DNA from: Austwickia sp.
GTDB taxonomy: Bacteria > Actinomycetota > Actinomycetes > Actinomycetales > Dermatophilaceae
Direction of reading: 5' to 3'
NCBI GenBank assembly: GCA_016711265.1
Contig: JADJTI010000004.1
Coordinates: 372,001-436,000, forward strand
Length of the DNA stretch: 64,000 bases
A model generated the notes under the pieces. It did not search any database and was not told the origin of the DNA. It was given only the letters and a program-made list of their open reading frames with translations. Shown here piece after piece: positions 8,145 through 16,401 of the stretch. The position numbers and the translations under genes are program-made. Position 1 is the first letter of the stretch, and each line of letters begins with the position of its first letter.

Positions 8145-9167
8145 CGCGTCGACGTCCTGCTCGCGGGTGTCGAAGGAACACATCCAGCGGACCTCACCGC
8201 GCGCCTCGTCCCAGGTGTAGAACGGGTAGCTGCGGCGGACCTGCTCGGCGGCCGCCGGGTCGAGGATGGCGAAGACCGCGTTCGCCTGGACCGGCCGGGT
8301 CACCTGGACGCCAGGGATCTCGCCGACCGCCGCAGCCAGCCGGGTGGCCATCGCGTTGGCGTGCGCCGCCGACCGGAGCCACAGGTCGGTCCCGTACAGC
8401 GCCAGCAACTGGGCCGAGATGAACCGCGTCTTGCTCGGCAGTTGGGTGGTCAGCTTGCGGATGTACCGGGGCGCCCGGACCGCCTCGGGGTTGAGCACCA
8501 CCACCGCCTCGGCGCCCAGCAGCCCGTTCTTCGTGCCGCCCAGGCTGACCACGTCCACCCCGACGGCCGTAGTCAACTCGCCCAGGCTCACGCCCAGGCC
8601 GGCGGCGGCGTTGGCCAACCGCGCGCCGTCCAGGTGCACGCTCAGGCCGATCCGGTGCGCGGCGTCGCAGAGAGCGGCGAGTTCATCGACGGAGTAGACC
8701 GTGCCCAGCTCGGTCGCCTGCGTCAGGGTCACCACCCGGGGCTGGGCGTGGTGTTCAAACCCCAGCAGCCACTCCTTGCTCTCCACCAGCGACGGCGTGA
8801 GCTTGCCGTCGTCGGTGGGGACCGCCAGCAGCTTGACGCCGGCCAGCTTCTCGGGCGCACCGCACTCGTCGACGTTGACGTGGGCGGTCTCGGTGCAGAT
8901 CACCGCGTCCCAGCGGTCGGTCATCATCGCGAGCGCGACCACGTTGGCGCCGGTGCCGGTGAAGACCGGGTACGCCGTCGCGGCCGGTCCGAAGAGATCG
9001 CGGACGAGGTCCTCGAAGGCCGCGGTGTACCCGTCGTGCCCATAACTGGGCAGGTGGCCCTCGTTGGCGGCGACGACGGCCGCCAGCACCTCCGGATGAG
9101 CCCCCGCGCAGTTGTCGGAGGCGAAGGAGCGCAGCTGCGGGTCGTGGGTGAAACGGAGGTCGGTCAC
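8076..9167 (-). CDS. Threonine aldolase-like PLP enzyme (beta-eliminating lyase family)
   Basis: Fold-type I PLP enzyme of 363 residues. Low-specificity L-threonine aldolases cleave threonine or allo-threonine to glycine and acetaldehyde. The N-terminal SFASDNCAGAHP, the cofactor-stacking His in TAHVNVDECGA (about His96), HLDGARL (Asp180) and the Schiff-base lysine in SLGGTKNG (Lys213) are all present. The start lies 4 bp after the stop of the SelD-like gene, so the two are almost certainly co-translated. That pairing is unusual and leaves open another substrate of the aldolase/beta-eliminating lyase family. Confidence 0.88.
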   Translation of the reverse strand: MTDLRFTHDPQLRSFASDNCAGAHPEVLAAVVAANEGHLPSYGHDGYTAAFEDLVRDLFGPAATAYPVFTGTGANVVALAMMTDRWDAVICTETAHVNVDECGAPEKLAGVKLLAVPTDDGKLTPSLVESKEWLLGFEHHAQPRVVTLTQATELGTVYSVDELAALCDAAHRIGLSVHLDGARLANAAAGLGVSLGELTTAVGVDVVSLGGTKNGLLGAEAVVVLNPEAVRAPRYIRKLTTQLPSKTRFISAQLLALYGTDLWLRSAAHANAMATRLAAAVGEIPGVQVTRPVQANAVFAILDPAAAEQVRRSYPFYTWDEARGEVRWMCSFDTREQDVDAFVACVAEAANTALPLTTDGPAH

Positions 9168-9171
9168 GCGG

Positions 9172-10185
9172 TCAGCGCACCCCGACCCGTACGCCGTCCG
9201 CCGTCACCGGCACGAACTCCCCGATCACGGTTCCGCAGGCGATCTCCCCGGCGAGCAACAGCCCGCCGGAGGTCTGGGCATCGGCCAGCAGCAGGAGTTC
9301 GTCGTCGGCGATCCCGGCACCGGTCTCCACCAGGGCGCGGACCGCGTCGAGGTTGCGTCGGCAGCGACCGCTGACGTATCCGTCGCGCAGGGCCTCGCGG
9401 GCACCCTCCAGGTAGGGCACCGCGCCGTGGTCCAGAACCGCCGACACGCCGCTGGCGCGGCACATCTTGGCCAAATGTCCCAGGAGACCGAAACCGTTCA
9501 CGTCGGTGGCCGCCCGGACCCCGGCCACGACCGCCGACCGCGACGCCGTGTCGTTCAGCGTGGTCATCGAGGTCACCGCGTGCTCGAACCGCTGACCGGT
9601 CATCCGGTGGCGCTGGCTCAGCAGTCCCACGCCCAGGGGCTTGGTCAGCGACACCGGCACCCCGGCGCGTGCCTCGTCGTTGCGCATCAGCCGGTCGGGG
9701 TCGGCCACCCCGGTCAGCGCCATCCCATAGAGCGGCTCAGGAGCGGTGATGCTGTGGCCACCGGCCAGCGAGCAGCCGGCCTGGGTCAGCACGGACAGCC
9801 CGCCGCGGAGCACCTCGGCGAGGACGGCCCGCGGCAGGACGGCGTCCGGCCAGCCGACCAGGTTGATCGCCGCCAGCGGGGTGCCGCCCATGGCGTAGAT
9901 GTCCGAGAGCGCGTGCGCCGCCGCGATCCGGCCCCAATCGAACGGGTCGTCCACGATCGGCGTACCGAACGCCGCCGTCGACAAAATGGCGATCGACCCG
10001 TCGCGGGTCGCCTCCAGGCGCACCGCCGCCGCGTCTTCATCGCTGCCCAGCCCGACCAGCACCCCCGGGTGGTGGAAGCCGACCAGCTCTTCGACCAGCG
10101 CATCGAGTTGTGCTGCGGGAAGCGGGTCAGGCGTGCCTCCGCCGGCGGCGTACTGCGTCAGGCGGAGTCCGTCACCGGGACTCAT
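9172..10185 (-). CDS. SelD-like protein lacking the catalytic Cys/Lys (degenerate selenide, water dikinase)
   Basis: Over its 337 residues it aligns well with selenophosphate synthetase: RLTQY at the N-terminus, PIVDDPFDWGRIAA, SDIYAMGG, AGGHSITAPEP, LTKPLG, DVNGFGLLGHL and QTSGGLLLA. However, GAGCGCK of E. coli SelD is GGGTPDP here. The catalytic Cys/Sec is Thr18, and the lysine after it is Pro. The Asp of the STTDFF motif (E. coli Asp68) is Ala72. Other metal-binding Asp residues (Asp51, Asp95 and that of DVNGFG) are kept. By established knowledge the Cys and Lys are needed for selenide-dependent activity, so ordinary SelD function is doubtful. ATG at 10185 is the family start. Four bp separate it from the downstream aldolase gene. 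No selA or selB is in the window. Confidence 0.85.
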   Translation of the reverse strand: MSPGDGLRLTQYAAGGGTPDPLPAAQLDALVEELVGFHHPGVLVGLGSDEDAAAVRLEATRDGSIAILSTAAFGTPIVDDPFDWGRIAAAHALSDIYAMGGTPLAAINLVGWPDAVLPRAVLAEVLRGGLSVLTQAGCSLAGGHSITAPEPLYGMALTGVADPDRLMRNDEARAGVPVSLTKPLGVGLLSQRHRMTGQRFEHAVTSMTTLNDTASRSAVVAGVRAATDVNGFGLLGHLAKMCRASGVSAVLDHGAVPYLEGAREALRDGYVSGRCRRNLDAVRALVETGAGIADDELLLLADAQTSGGLLLAGEIACGTVIGEFVPVTADGVRVGVR

Positions 10186-10313
10186 GAGGTTCACCCTAGG
10201 GCCAGCCGGTACGGCGGCGCCCACCGACCCCGAGGTCAGGGCCAAGATCACAGCGATGTGCCCAGACTTGCCGAAACTTGCCGAAACGGTGCCCGCCCGC
10301 GTACCCAGGTGTC

Positions 10314-11579
10314 ATGACGCTGCGGGTCCGCGAGGCCACCGACGCCGACCTGCCGGCCATGCGACGGCTCGGCTGGGAGGCCTTCGCTCCACCGGTGACG
10401 GTCCAGGACTGCCAGAACGCCCCGGCCCCGCCGGTGTCGGACTCGCGGGTGGTGCTCGCTCACCGGGGCACCCAGATGGGCGAGGAGCTCGTGGGCAAGG
10501 CCGTGGACCTTGCGTTGACCAGCTGGTACGGCGGCCGGCCGGTCGAGACGTCAGGGGTCGCCGGGGTGGCCATCGCCGCCGAACACCGGGGCCGGGGCGT
10601 GCTGGAGCCGTTGCTGGACCGCCTGCTCACGGGCGCCCGGGCGCGGGGCGCGGTGATCTCCACGCTGTACCCGACGGCGCCCGGCATCTACCGGCGGTTC
10701 GGCTACGAGGTGATCGGCAGCTACCAGAACGTGCAGGTGCCCACGTGGACGCTGCCGCGGGCGGCCCGCCGGATGGCGGAGCTGTCCGCGCCGCAGCCGC
10801 TCACGGCGCCCGCGCGCCTGCGGCGAGCCGTCGACGCGGACTGGCCTCGGATCCAGGCCTGCCATCAGGCGTGGGCGACTGACACGACCGGCGCGTTGAG
10901 CCGGGTGGGGCCGCGGTTCGCGGGGAGCCTGGCCGACCTGGCACGGGACGTCACCGCGGTGACCGTGGCCGAGGACCCCGACGACCCGGCAGGGCCACTG
11001 GCCGGGTACTGCTGCTGGGCGCGGGTCGGCGGCTACCGGGAGCAGGGGGCGGTCGAGGTCAGCGACCTGATCGCCACCGGCGTGGCCGGGCGGTCGGCCC
11101 TGCTGGCCATGCTCGGCAGCCACGAACCCACCGCACGGGTGACCCGGTTCCTGGCGGGCAGCGGGGCCGACCTGCCCTGGCTGCTGGGCGATGACGTGAT
11201 CACGGTTGTCTCGGCCACGCCGTACATGCTCGCCATCCTCGACGTCCCGCAAGCGCTGGCCGCCCGCGGTTTCCCCCGGTGCGTGGCGGGCACCGCGGAG
11301 CTGACGGTGTCCGGTCCGGCCCCGGTCGGCGTCCCCGGCCGGTACCGGCTGACCTGGTCCGATGGCCGCGCGTACGTCGAGGGGATCAGCCCCGCACCCG
11401 CCGACGTCGTCGCCGACACCTGGGTCACCGCGGGCGGTCTGGCCCTCTGGTACGCCGGGACGTTGCGGTCCGCCGCGCTGCGCCGGCTTGGGCTGCTCGG
11501 CGGTGACGGCGGCCCGGACGAACTGCTGGACACGGCGTTCGGCGCCGTCGGGCCGGTGGGCGTGCGGGACTACTTCTGA
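10314..11579 (+). CDS. Eis-like GNAT N-acetyltransferase
   Basis: Protein of 421 residues with the Eis architecture: an N-terminal GNAT domain (LRVREATDADLPAMRRLGW; acetyl-CoA loop AEHRGRGVLEPLL near residues 90-102), a second GNAT-like domain, and a C-terminal sterol-carrier-protein-like domain. It ends in Asp-Tyr-Phe; in mycobacterial Eis the terminal Phe carboxylate takes part in catalysis. Eis acetylates amines of aminoglycosides or host and bacterial proteins, but the substrate here is unknown. The ATG at 10314 gives the family N-terminus. The last 10 bp overlap the end of the convergent DUF402 gene. Confidence 0.88.
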   Translation: MTLRVREATDADLPAMRRLGWEAFAPPVTVQDCQNAPAPPVSDSRVVLAHRGTQMGEELVGKAVDLALTSWYGGRPVETSGVAGVAIAAEHRGRGVLEPLLDRLLTGARARGAVISTLYPTAPGIYRRFGYEVIGSYQNVQVPTWTLPRAARRMAELSAPQPLTAPARLRRAVDADWPRIQACHQAWATDTTGALSRVGPRFAGSLADLARDVTAVTVAEDPDDPAGPLAGYCCWARVGGYREQGAVEVSDLIATGVAGRSALLAMLGSHEPTARVTRFLAGSGADLPWLLGDDVITVVSATPYMLAILDVPQALAARGFPRCVAGTAELTVSGPAPVGVPGRYRLTWSDGRAYVEGISPAPADVVADTWVTAGGLALWYAGTLRSAALRRLGLLGGDGGPDELLDTAFGAVGPVGVRDYF

Positions 11580-12169
11580 GCCGTCAACGCGCGTTGCCAG
11601 TGCTGCAGCCACTGCGCACCGACCCGGCCGTACGGTTCGACGCCAGCCACCACGTCCTGGTACAACCGGTCCGCCAACGCCCGGGTCGAGGACACCAGCG
11701 CCTCGGGGTAGCCGTAGGCGAGGCGGTGCTCCTCGAACTCCTCGACGTCTTCGATCGAGCAGACCCCGGTGAATCTTCGGACGACGTCCAGATCCAGGTC
11801 CACCGCGTCGACCTGGAGCACGCCCGCATCGCGGGACCACTGCGGCACGCTGGCCAGGTCGATGTAGATCCCGGCCGACAGCGGCCCACCCGGTGCGTTG
11901 AACGTCGACACGTACCCGCCCACGTGCGGCACCAGGCTCACCCAGGCCACCCCGGGCACCAGGGTCCGACCGGGCCGGGCACAGGCCGAGCCCGGCCCGC
12001 CACCCAGCCATACGCCGTACCCGTCGATCCCCACGACGGTCAGCTCGTAGCGCCAGTGCGGCGACCCGTCGTACTTGGTGAAACACAACCGGGCCAGTTC
12101 CCCCGGGTCGGGTACGACGGCCGCGCAGGGCAGCGGAGCGGGGGCCTCGGGCGCGGCACGGTCATCCAC
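11570..12169 (-). CDS. DUF402 domain protein
   Basis: Protein of about 199 residues with the DUF402 pattern: an N-terminal beta-rich domain, then a region around YIDLASVPQW and a DLDLDVVRRF stretch rich in acidic residues. Some DUF402 proteins bind divalent metal and hydrolyse nucleoside di- or triphosphates, or associate with FomD-like enzymes. That function is possible here but not proven. GTG at 12169, preceded by AGGGG, is chosen; an ATG at 12235 would add 22 residues of low conservation. It ends within the last codons of the convergent Eis-like gene. Confidence 0.75.
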   Translation of the reverse strand: MDDRAAPEAPAPLPCAAVVPDPGELARLCFTKYDGSPHWRYELTVVGIDGYGVWLGGGPGSACARPGRTLVPGVAWVSLVPHVGGYVSTFNAPGGPLSAGIYIDLASVPQWSRDAGVLQVDAVDLDLDVVRRFTGVCSIEDVEEFEEHRLAYGYPEALVSSTRALADRLYQDVVAGVEPYGRVGAQWLQHWQRALTAQK

Positions 12170-12261
12170 GTCCCCTACTGTCCCCCACTGTCCCGCATTG
12201 ATCGCTGCCCGGTCATCGCCAAGGCCGCACGGCACCCCTGACGTGCCGCTAAGGTGCGCGT

Positions 12262-13410
12262 ATGCCAGCAGAACGTCTGATGCCCGACAACGAATCCCGC
12301 ATGCTCATCGACATGGTGCGGGACTTCGCCAACAACGTGATGAGGCCCCAGGTCGATGAGATGGAGGCCAACTCTGAACTGCCCCGGGAGGTGTTCCGTC
12401 AACTCGGTGAGCTCGGCCTGTTGTCCCTGGCCTACCCGGAGGAGTACGGCGGCGGCGGCCAGCCGTACGAGGTCTACCTCCAGGTGGTGGAGGAGATCGC
12501 GACCGCGTGGATGAGCGTGGCCGTCGGGGTCTCGGTGCACTCACTGACGATCAACCCGGTGTACGCCTTCGGGACCGATGAGCAGAAGGAGCGGATGCTG
12601 CACGACATGCTCGGCGGCACCCAGCTCGGCGCCTACGCCCTGTCCGAGCCAGACGCCGGCTCCGACGTCGCCAACATCCAGACCGCCGCCGTCAAGGCCG
12701 GCGACCAGTACCGCCTCACGGGGACCAAGCAGTGGATCTCCCACGCCGGTCACGCCGACTTCTACACCACCTTCGCCCGGACCAGCGACGACGGACCCCG
12801 CGGCCTGTCCTGCTTCATCGTGCCCGCCGGGGCCGAGGGGATGAGCTTCCCGCCCCCGGAGCGCAAGATGGGGCTGGACTCCGACACGGTCGGCCAGGTC
12901 GTCTTCAACGATGCCCCGATCGACGCCGACCGGATGATCGGCAAGGAGGGCCAGGGGATGTCCATCGCCCTGTCGGCGCTCGACAACGGCCGTCTCGGCA
13001 TCGCCGCCTGCGCCACCGGCCTGGCACAAGCAGCACTCGACTGCGCGGTCCAGTACTCCCAGGAGCGGGAGCAGTTCGGCCGTAAGATCGCCGAGTTCCA
13101 GGGCCTGGCGTTCCTGCTGGCCGACATGGAGGCCGCGGTCACCTCGGCGCGGGCGACGTACCTGCACGCGGCCCGGATGAAGGACGCCGGCAAGCCCGCC
13201 GGCAAGCTGGCCTCGGTCGCGAAGCTGATCTGCACGGACGCCGCCATGAAGGTGACCACGGACGCCGTCCAGGTGCTCGGCGGCGTGGGATACACCAAGG
13301 ACTTCCCGGCCGAGCGGTTCATGCGGGAGGCGAAGGTGACCCAGATCTTCGAGGGCACCAACCAGATCCAGCGCCTGGTGATCTCGCGACAGCTGCTCGC
13401 CGGGCACTGA
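12262..13410 (+). CDS. Acyl-CoA dehydrogenase
   Basis: FAD-dependent acyl-CoA dehydrogenase of 382 residues, the usual length, acting in beta-oxidation or branched-chain acyl-CoA catabolism. It shows the FAD-binding signature GAYALSEPDAGSD, the WISHAGHAD segment, the REQFGRKIAEFQG motif, and a C-terminal QVLGGVGYTKDFPAERFMREAKVTQIFEGTNQ signature split here as QVLGGVGY, FMREAKV and FEGTNQIQ. The active-site Glu is expected in FEGTNQ. AAGGTG precedes the ATG. It stands alone, so chain-length specificity cannot be told from neighbours. Confidence 0.94.
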   Translation: MPAERLMPDNESRMLIDMVRDFANNVMRPQVDEMEANSELPREVFRQLGELGLLSLAYPEEYGGGGQPYEVYLQVVEEIATAWMSVAVGVSVHSLTINPVYAFGTDEQKERMLHDMLGGTQLGAYALSEPDAGSDVANIQTAAVKAGDQYRLTGTKQWISHAGHADFYTTFARTSDDGPRGLSCFIVPAGAEGMSFPPPERKMGLDSDTVGQVVFNDAPIDADRMIGKEGQGMSIALSALDNGRLGIAACATGLAQAALDCAVQYSQEREQFGRKIAEFQGLAFLLADMEAAVTSARATYLHAARMKDAGKPAGKLASVAKLICTDAAMKVTTDAVQVLGGVGYTKDFPAERFMREAKVTQIFEGTNQIQRLVISRQLLAGH

Positions 13411-13442
13411 CCGCGGGAGTCACCGCCGCGCACTGCGCCGAT

Positions 13443-13474
13443 ACGCCGGACCTGCCGCACGGCTGGTCCGGCGT
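13443..13474 (+). terminator. Hairpin terminator after acyl-CoA dehydrogenase
   Basis: Inverted repeat ACGCCGGACC / GGTCCGGCGT with a 12-nt loop, 33 bp after the acyl-CoA dehydrogenase stop. It is followed by TTCGG rather than a U-tract. Confidence 0.6.
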
Positions 13475-13555
13475 TTCGGCGTTCGGGGCCCGCCATTTTC
13501 GGCGCCTGTGCCGATCACCTGGTGCGGGTTCGTCCGTCCGAGTGCGTGCTGCAGG

Positions 13556-13610
13556 GCGCCCCAGGTCGGGCCAAACCGCCCCAGGTCGGGCGAACCCGCC
13601 CTAGGTCCTC
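13556..13610. repeat. 20-bp-period minisatellite
   Basis: About 2.7 tandem copies of a 20-bp unit with the core CGCCCCAGGTCGGGC. The third copy, CGCCCTAGGTC, reaches the stop codon of the PH/SHOCT gene. It lies in the convergent intergenic region. Confidence 0.7.
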
Positions 13611-14400
13611 AGGACGTGGCCGCCACCGCGGCCACCTTGACCGCCAGCTCCTCGGCGGTCAACAGGCCCTTGGCGTGCAAATCCGCGAGTACGCCGTACA
13701 GCACTTCCTTGTCGGTGGCCACGGCGGGCCGAGCGGGGTCGGGGAGCGTGGGCGCAGCGATCGGCTCCAGGACGGGTGCCGTCACCGGGAGCGCGCCGGT
13801 GCTCGCCAGGACGGTGGCGTCGGAGGCATCGAAGAACTGGGTGGAGGACCCGTCCGGGCCGGCGACTGTTGTCGTGCGGGCTGCACCCTCGACTGCGGCG
13901 GCCTGTCCCGTGGCACGGGTGGTCGCCGCCCGGGCAGACAGGCGTGCGCCCTTGGCCGCGGCGGCCGCCCGGGCACCCGGCGCGTTCGTGGCCCGCGCGG
14001 AGGGCTGACTGGTCACCACCGGCACCGCCGGCAGGGAGCCGGTGAGCACCTCGACGAAACGGTCGCTGTCCTCACGGTTCATCTTCCGTACGGCGACCCG
14101 GCCACTGTCGGTGAACACCGCGAGCCCATCGTGGACCCGCGGCCCGTAGTCGATCAGCGTGATCTCCGAGAGCACCGCGGCTTTCATCGAGTACCGCGAG
14201 TAGTCATCCCGCAACGCCAGCACCCGGCGGTCGGTGAGCACCAGCAGGCCGTTGGCGCCGGCGAACAGGCAGGCCACCATCTCGCGGACGTTCTCGCCGG
14301 CCTCGAGGCTGTGCACCAGGTGCTTCATCGCCGAACGGGTACCGAAGACCACGCGCATGCGGTTCGCCGCAGCGGCGATGTCGCCCCGTACGTTGCTCAT
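13609..14400 (-). CDS. PH-domain / SHOCT-like cytosolic protein
   Basis: Protein of 263 residues. Residues about 1-115 form a bacterial PH-like domain (LFAGANGLLVLTDRRVLAL, then YSMKAAVLSEITLIDYG), a fold common in short stress or membrane-associated proteins. A long Ala/Thr/Arg-rich linker (about 120-225), probably disordered, follows. The C-terminus (YGVLADLHAKGLLTAEELAVKVA) is SHOCT-like, a small oligomerisation motif. The ATG at 14400 (MSNVRGD) is chosen over an upstream in-frame ATG at 14517 because homology-like sequence begins here. No enzymatic residues are visible and the role is unknown. Confidence 0.72.
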   Translation of the reverse strand: MSNVRGDIAAAANRMRVVFGTRSAMKHLVHSLEAGENVREMVACLFAGANGLLVLTDRRVLALRDDYSRYSMKAAVLSEITLIDYGPRVHDGLAVFTDSGRVAVRKMNREDSDRFVEVLTGSLPAVPVVTSQPSARATNAPGARAAAAAKGARLSARAATTRATGQAAAVEGAARTTTVAGPDGSSTQFFDASDATVLASTGALPVTAPVLEPIAAPTLPDPARPAVATDKEVLYGVLADLHAKGLLTAEELAVKVAAVAATS

Positions 14401-14616
14401 GGTTCCTGTAACGGACGTCCAACGGCGGACTTGAGGATTCTGCCGTCTCCAATCCCCCCGATGCTCCTCGAAATCGCCTGCCCCCGAGCCCCGCTCGCCC
14501 ATCGCGGGGCGCTCCATAGCCCCCTTGCGCAGCCACCGACTTCCGGGCCCGAGCAGGCCCGCTTACGCTGGGGCCGGGCCACCCCGATCGGCCCCAGCGA
14601 TGTCGCAGGAGGGTTC

Positions 14617-15702
14617 ATGCACGAGGTTCAGGGCGTCGTCGCCCGCAGCAAGGGCGCCCCGGTCACCGTGGAGACGATTCATGTCCCCGACCCCGGTCCG
14701 GGTGAGGCCCTGGTGGCCGTCCAGGCCTGCGGCGTCTGCCACACGGATCTGCACTACCGCGAGGGCGGGATCAACGACGACTTCCCGTTCCTGCTCGGTC
14801 ACGAGGCCGCCGGCATCGTGGAAGCCGTAGGGGACGGCGTCACCGACGTGGCGCCCGGCGACTTCGTGATCCTCAACTGGCGCGCCGTCTGCGGGCAGTG
14901 CCGCGCGTGCCTGCGAGGCCAGCCCTGGTACTGCTTCAACACCCACAACGCCACCCAGACGATGACGTTGGCCGACGGTACGCCGTTGTCCCCGGCCCTG
15001 GGGATCGGCGCATTCGCGGAGAAGACCTTGGTCGCGGCGGGGCAATGTACCAAGGTCGACCCACAGGCCTCGCCGGTGGCGGTCGGGCTGCTCGGCTGCG
15101 GGGTGATGGCCGGGCTCGGAGCGGCCATCAACACCGGCGGCGTCGGGCGGGGCATGAGCGTGGCCGTCATCGGCTGCGGTGGGGTCGGCTGCGCCGCGGT
15201 CATGGGCTCACGACTGGCGGGGGCGGCCACGATCATCGCCGTCGACCTGGACCCGCGCAAGCTGGACTGGGCCCGGCGCCTGGGCGCCACCGACACCGTC
15301 AACGCCCGCGAACAGGACGTCGTCGCCGCGATCCAGGAACTGACCGGCGGCTTCGGCGCGGACGTGGTCATCGAGGCGGTCGGCCGCCCAGAGACCTACC
15401 AGCAGGCGTTCTACGCCCGCGACCTGGCGGGCACGGTGGTGCTGGTCGGCGTACCGACCCCGGACATGAAGGTGCCCGAGCTGCCGCTCATCGACGTCTT
15501 CGGCCGCGGTGGCTCGCTCAAATCCAGTTGGTACGGCGACTGCCTGCCCTCGCGGGACTTCCCGATGCTCGTCGATTTGTACCGTCAGGGGCGCCTCGAC
15601 CTGGACGCGTTCGTCTCCGAGACGATCGGCTTGGGCGAGGTGGAACGCGCCTTCGAGACCATGCACCGCGGCGACGTGCTGCGTTCGGTGGTGGTGTTGT
15701 GA
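14617..15702 (+). CDS. mscR: S-(hydroxymethyl)mycothiol dehydrogenase (zinc alcohol dehydrogenase family)
   Basis: Oxidises S-hydroxymethyl-mycothiol with NAD, so it detoxifies formaldehyde in mycothiol-producing actinobacteria. The 361-residue protein has catalytic zinc ligands in CGVCHTD and LGHEAAG, structural-zinc cysteines in CGQCRACLRGQPWYC, the NAD-binding VIGCGGVGCAAVMG, and the class III-like SLKSSWYGDCLPSRDFP segment. The name rests on resemblance to mycobacterial MscR and on the next gene. ATG at 14617 with AGGAGGG just upstream sets the start; the open frame extends about 1 kb further upstream but that is a shadow. The next gene overlaps by 4 bp. Confidence 0.92.
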   Translation: MHEVQGVVARSKGAPVTVETIHVPDPGPGEALVAVQACGVCHTDLHYREGGINDDFPFLLGHEAAGIVEAVGDGVTDVAPGDFVILNWRAVCGQCRACLRGQPWYCFNTHNATQTMTLADGTPLSPALGIGAFAEKTLVAAGQCTKVDPQASPVAVGLLGCGVMAGLGAAINTGGVGRGMSVAVIGCGGVGCAAVMGSRLAGAATIIAVDLDPRKLDWARRLGATDTVNAREQDVVAAIQELTGGFGADVVIEAVGRPETYQQAFYARDLAGTVVLVGVPTPDMKVPELPLIDVFGRGGSLKSSWYGDCLPSRDFPMLVDLYRQGRLDLDAFVSETIGLGEVERAFETMHRGDVLRSVVVL

Positions 15703-16307
15703 GCGCCCGCCTGGACCACACCGTCACCTCCGGCACCTTCTCCCTGGACGGCGAGACCTTCGACGTCGACAACAACGTGTGGGTCCTGGGCGATGACCGG
15801 GAGTGCCTGGTCATCGACGCGCCCCACAGCGTGGCCGACATCATGGCGGTCGTGGGTGAGCGCACCGTGGTGGCGATCGTCTGCACGCACGCCCACGACG
15901 ATCACGTCCGAGTGGCCCCCGAGCTGCGGGAACGCACCGGTGCGCCGATCCTGCTGCACCCCCAGGACGCCCCCCTGTGGGAGCTGACCCATCCGGGGGT
16001 GCGCTGGGACACCGACCTCAGCGACGGTCAACGGCTCCAGGTCGCCGGCATCGAGCTGGAGGTGTTGCACACCCCCGGACATGCCCCCGGTGGGGTGTGT
16101 CTATACGCGCCGTCGCTGGGCGCGGTCTTCAGCGGGGACACGCTCTTCCACGGCGGCCCCGGGGCAACCGGCCGCTCGTACAGCGACCGGACAACCTTGG
16201 AGGACAGCATCCGGGCGCGGCTGTTCGCGCTGCCCGATGACACCGTCGTGCACACCGGACACGGTCCGGACACCACGATCGGCGTCGAGCGGACCGCGCT
16301 GGGCTGA
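15699..16307 (+). CDS. MBL-fold hydrolase paired with mscR
   Basis: Glyoxalase II-like metallo-hydrolase of 202 residues. Metal motif THAHDDH is at about residues 67-73, with HTPGHAPGG, FSGDTLFHGGPG and HTGHGPDT as further ligand motifs. The GTG start overlaps the mscR stop (GTGA), so translation is coupled. Known mycobacterial relatives also sit beside mscR. The likely role is hydrolysis of the S-formyl-mycothiol made by MscR to formate and mycothiol; this is inferred from context and fold. Confidence 0.88.
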   Translation: MSARLDHTVTSGTFSLDGETFDVDNNVWVLGDDRECLVIDAPHSVADIMAVVGERTVVAIVCTHAHDDHVRVAPELRERTGAPILLHPQDAPLWELTHPGVRWDTDLSDGQRLQVAGIELEVLHTPGHAPGGVCLYAPSLGAVFSGDTLFHGGPGATGRSYSDRTTLEDSIRARLFALPDDTVVHTGHGPDTTIGVERTALG

Positions 16308-16401
16308 TCCCGCCATCGGGGCACGGGTCAGGGGTACCGGGGATTGTGGGCCGGCCGTGGCACACTCGCCACGTCAGACCACCCACCCAGGAGTCGTGCT
16401 C

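Noticed and set aside
10120..10150. Out-of-frame TGA near the SelD Cys position read as a possible selenocysteine codon
   Set aside because: The TGA (in CCTGAC) is not in the SelD frame, and no single indel both places TGA at the Cys/Sec position and restores the following lysine.
13522..14616. Open frame continuous with and upstream of mscR
   Set aside because: Antisense to the PH/SHOCT gene with no recognisable domain; the MscR family starts at MHEVQGVV with AGGAGGG upstream.
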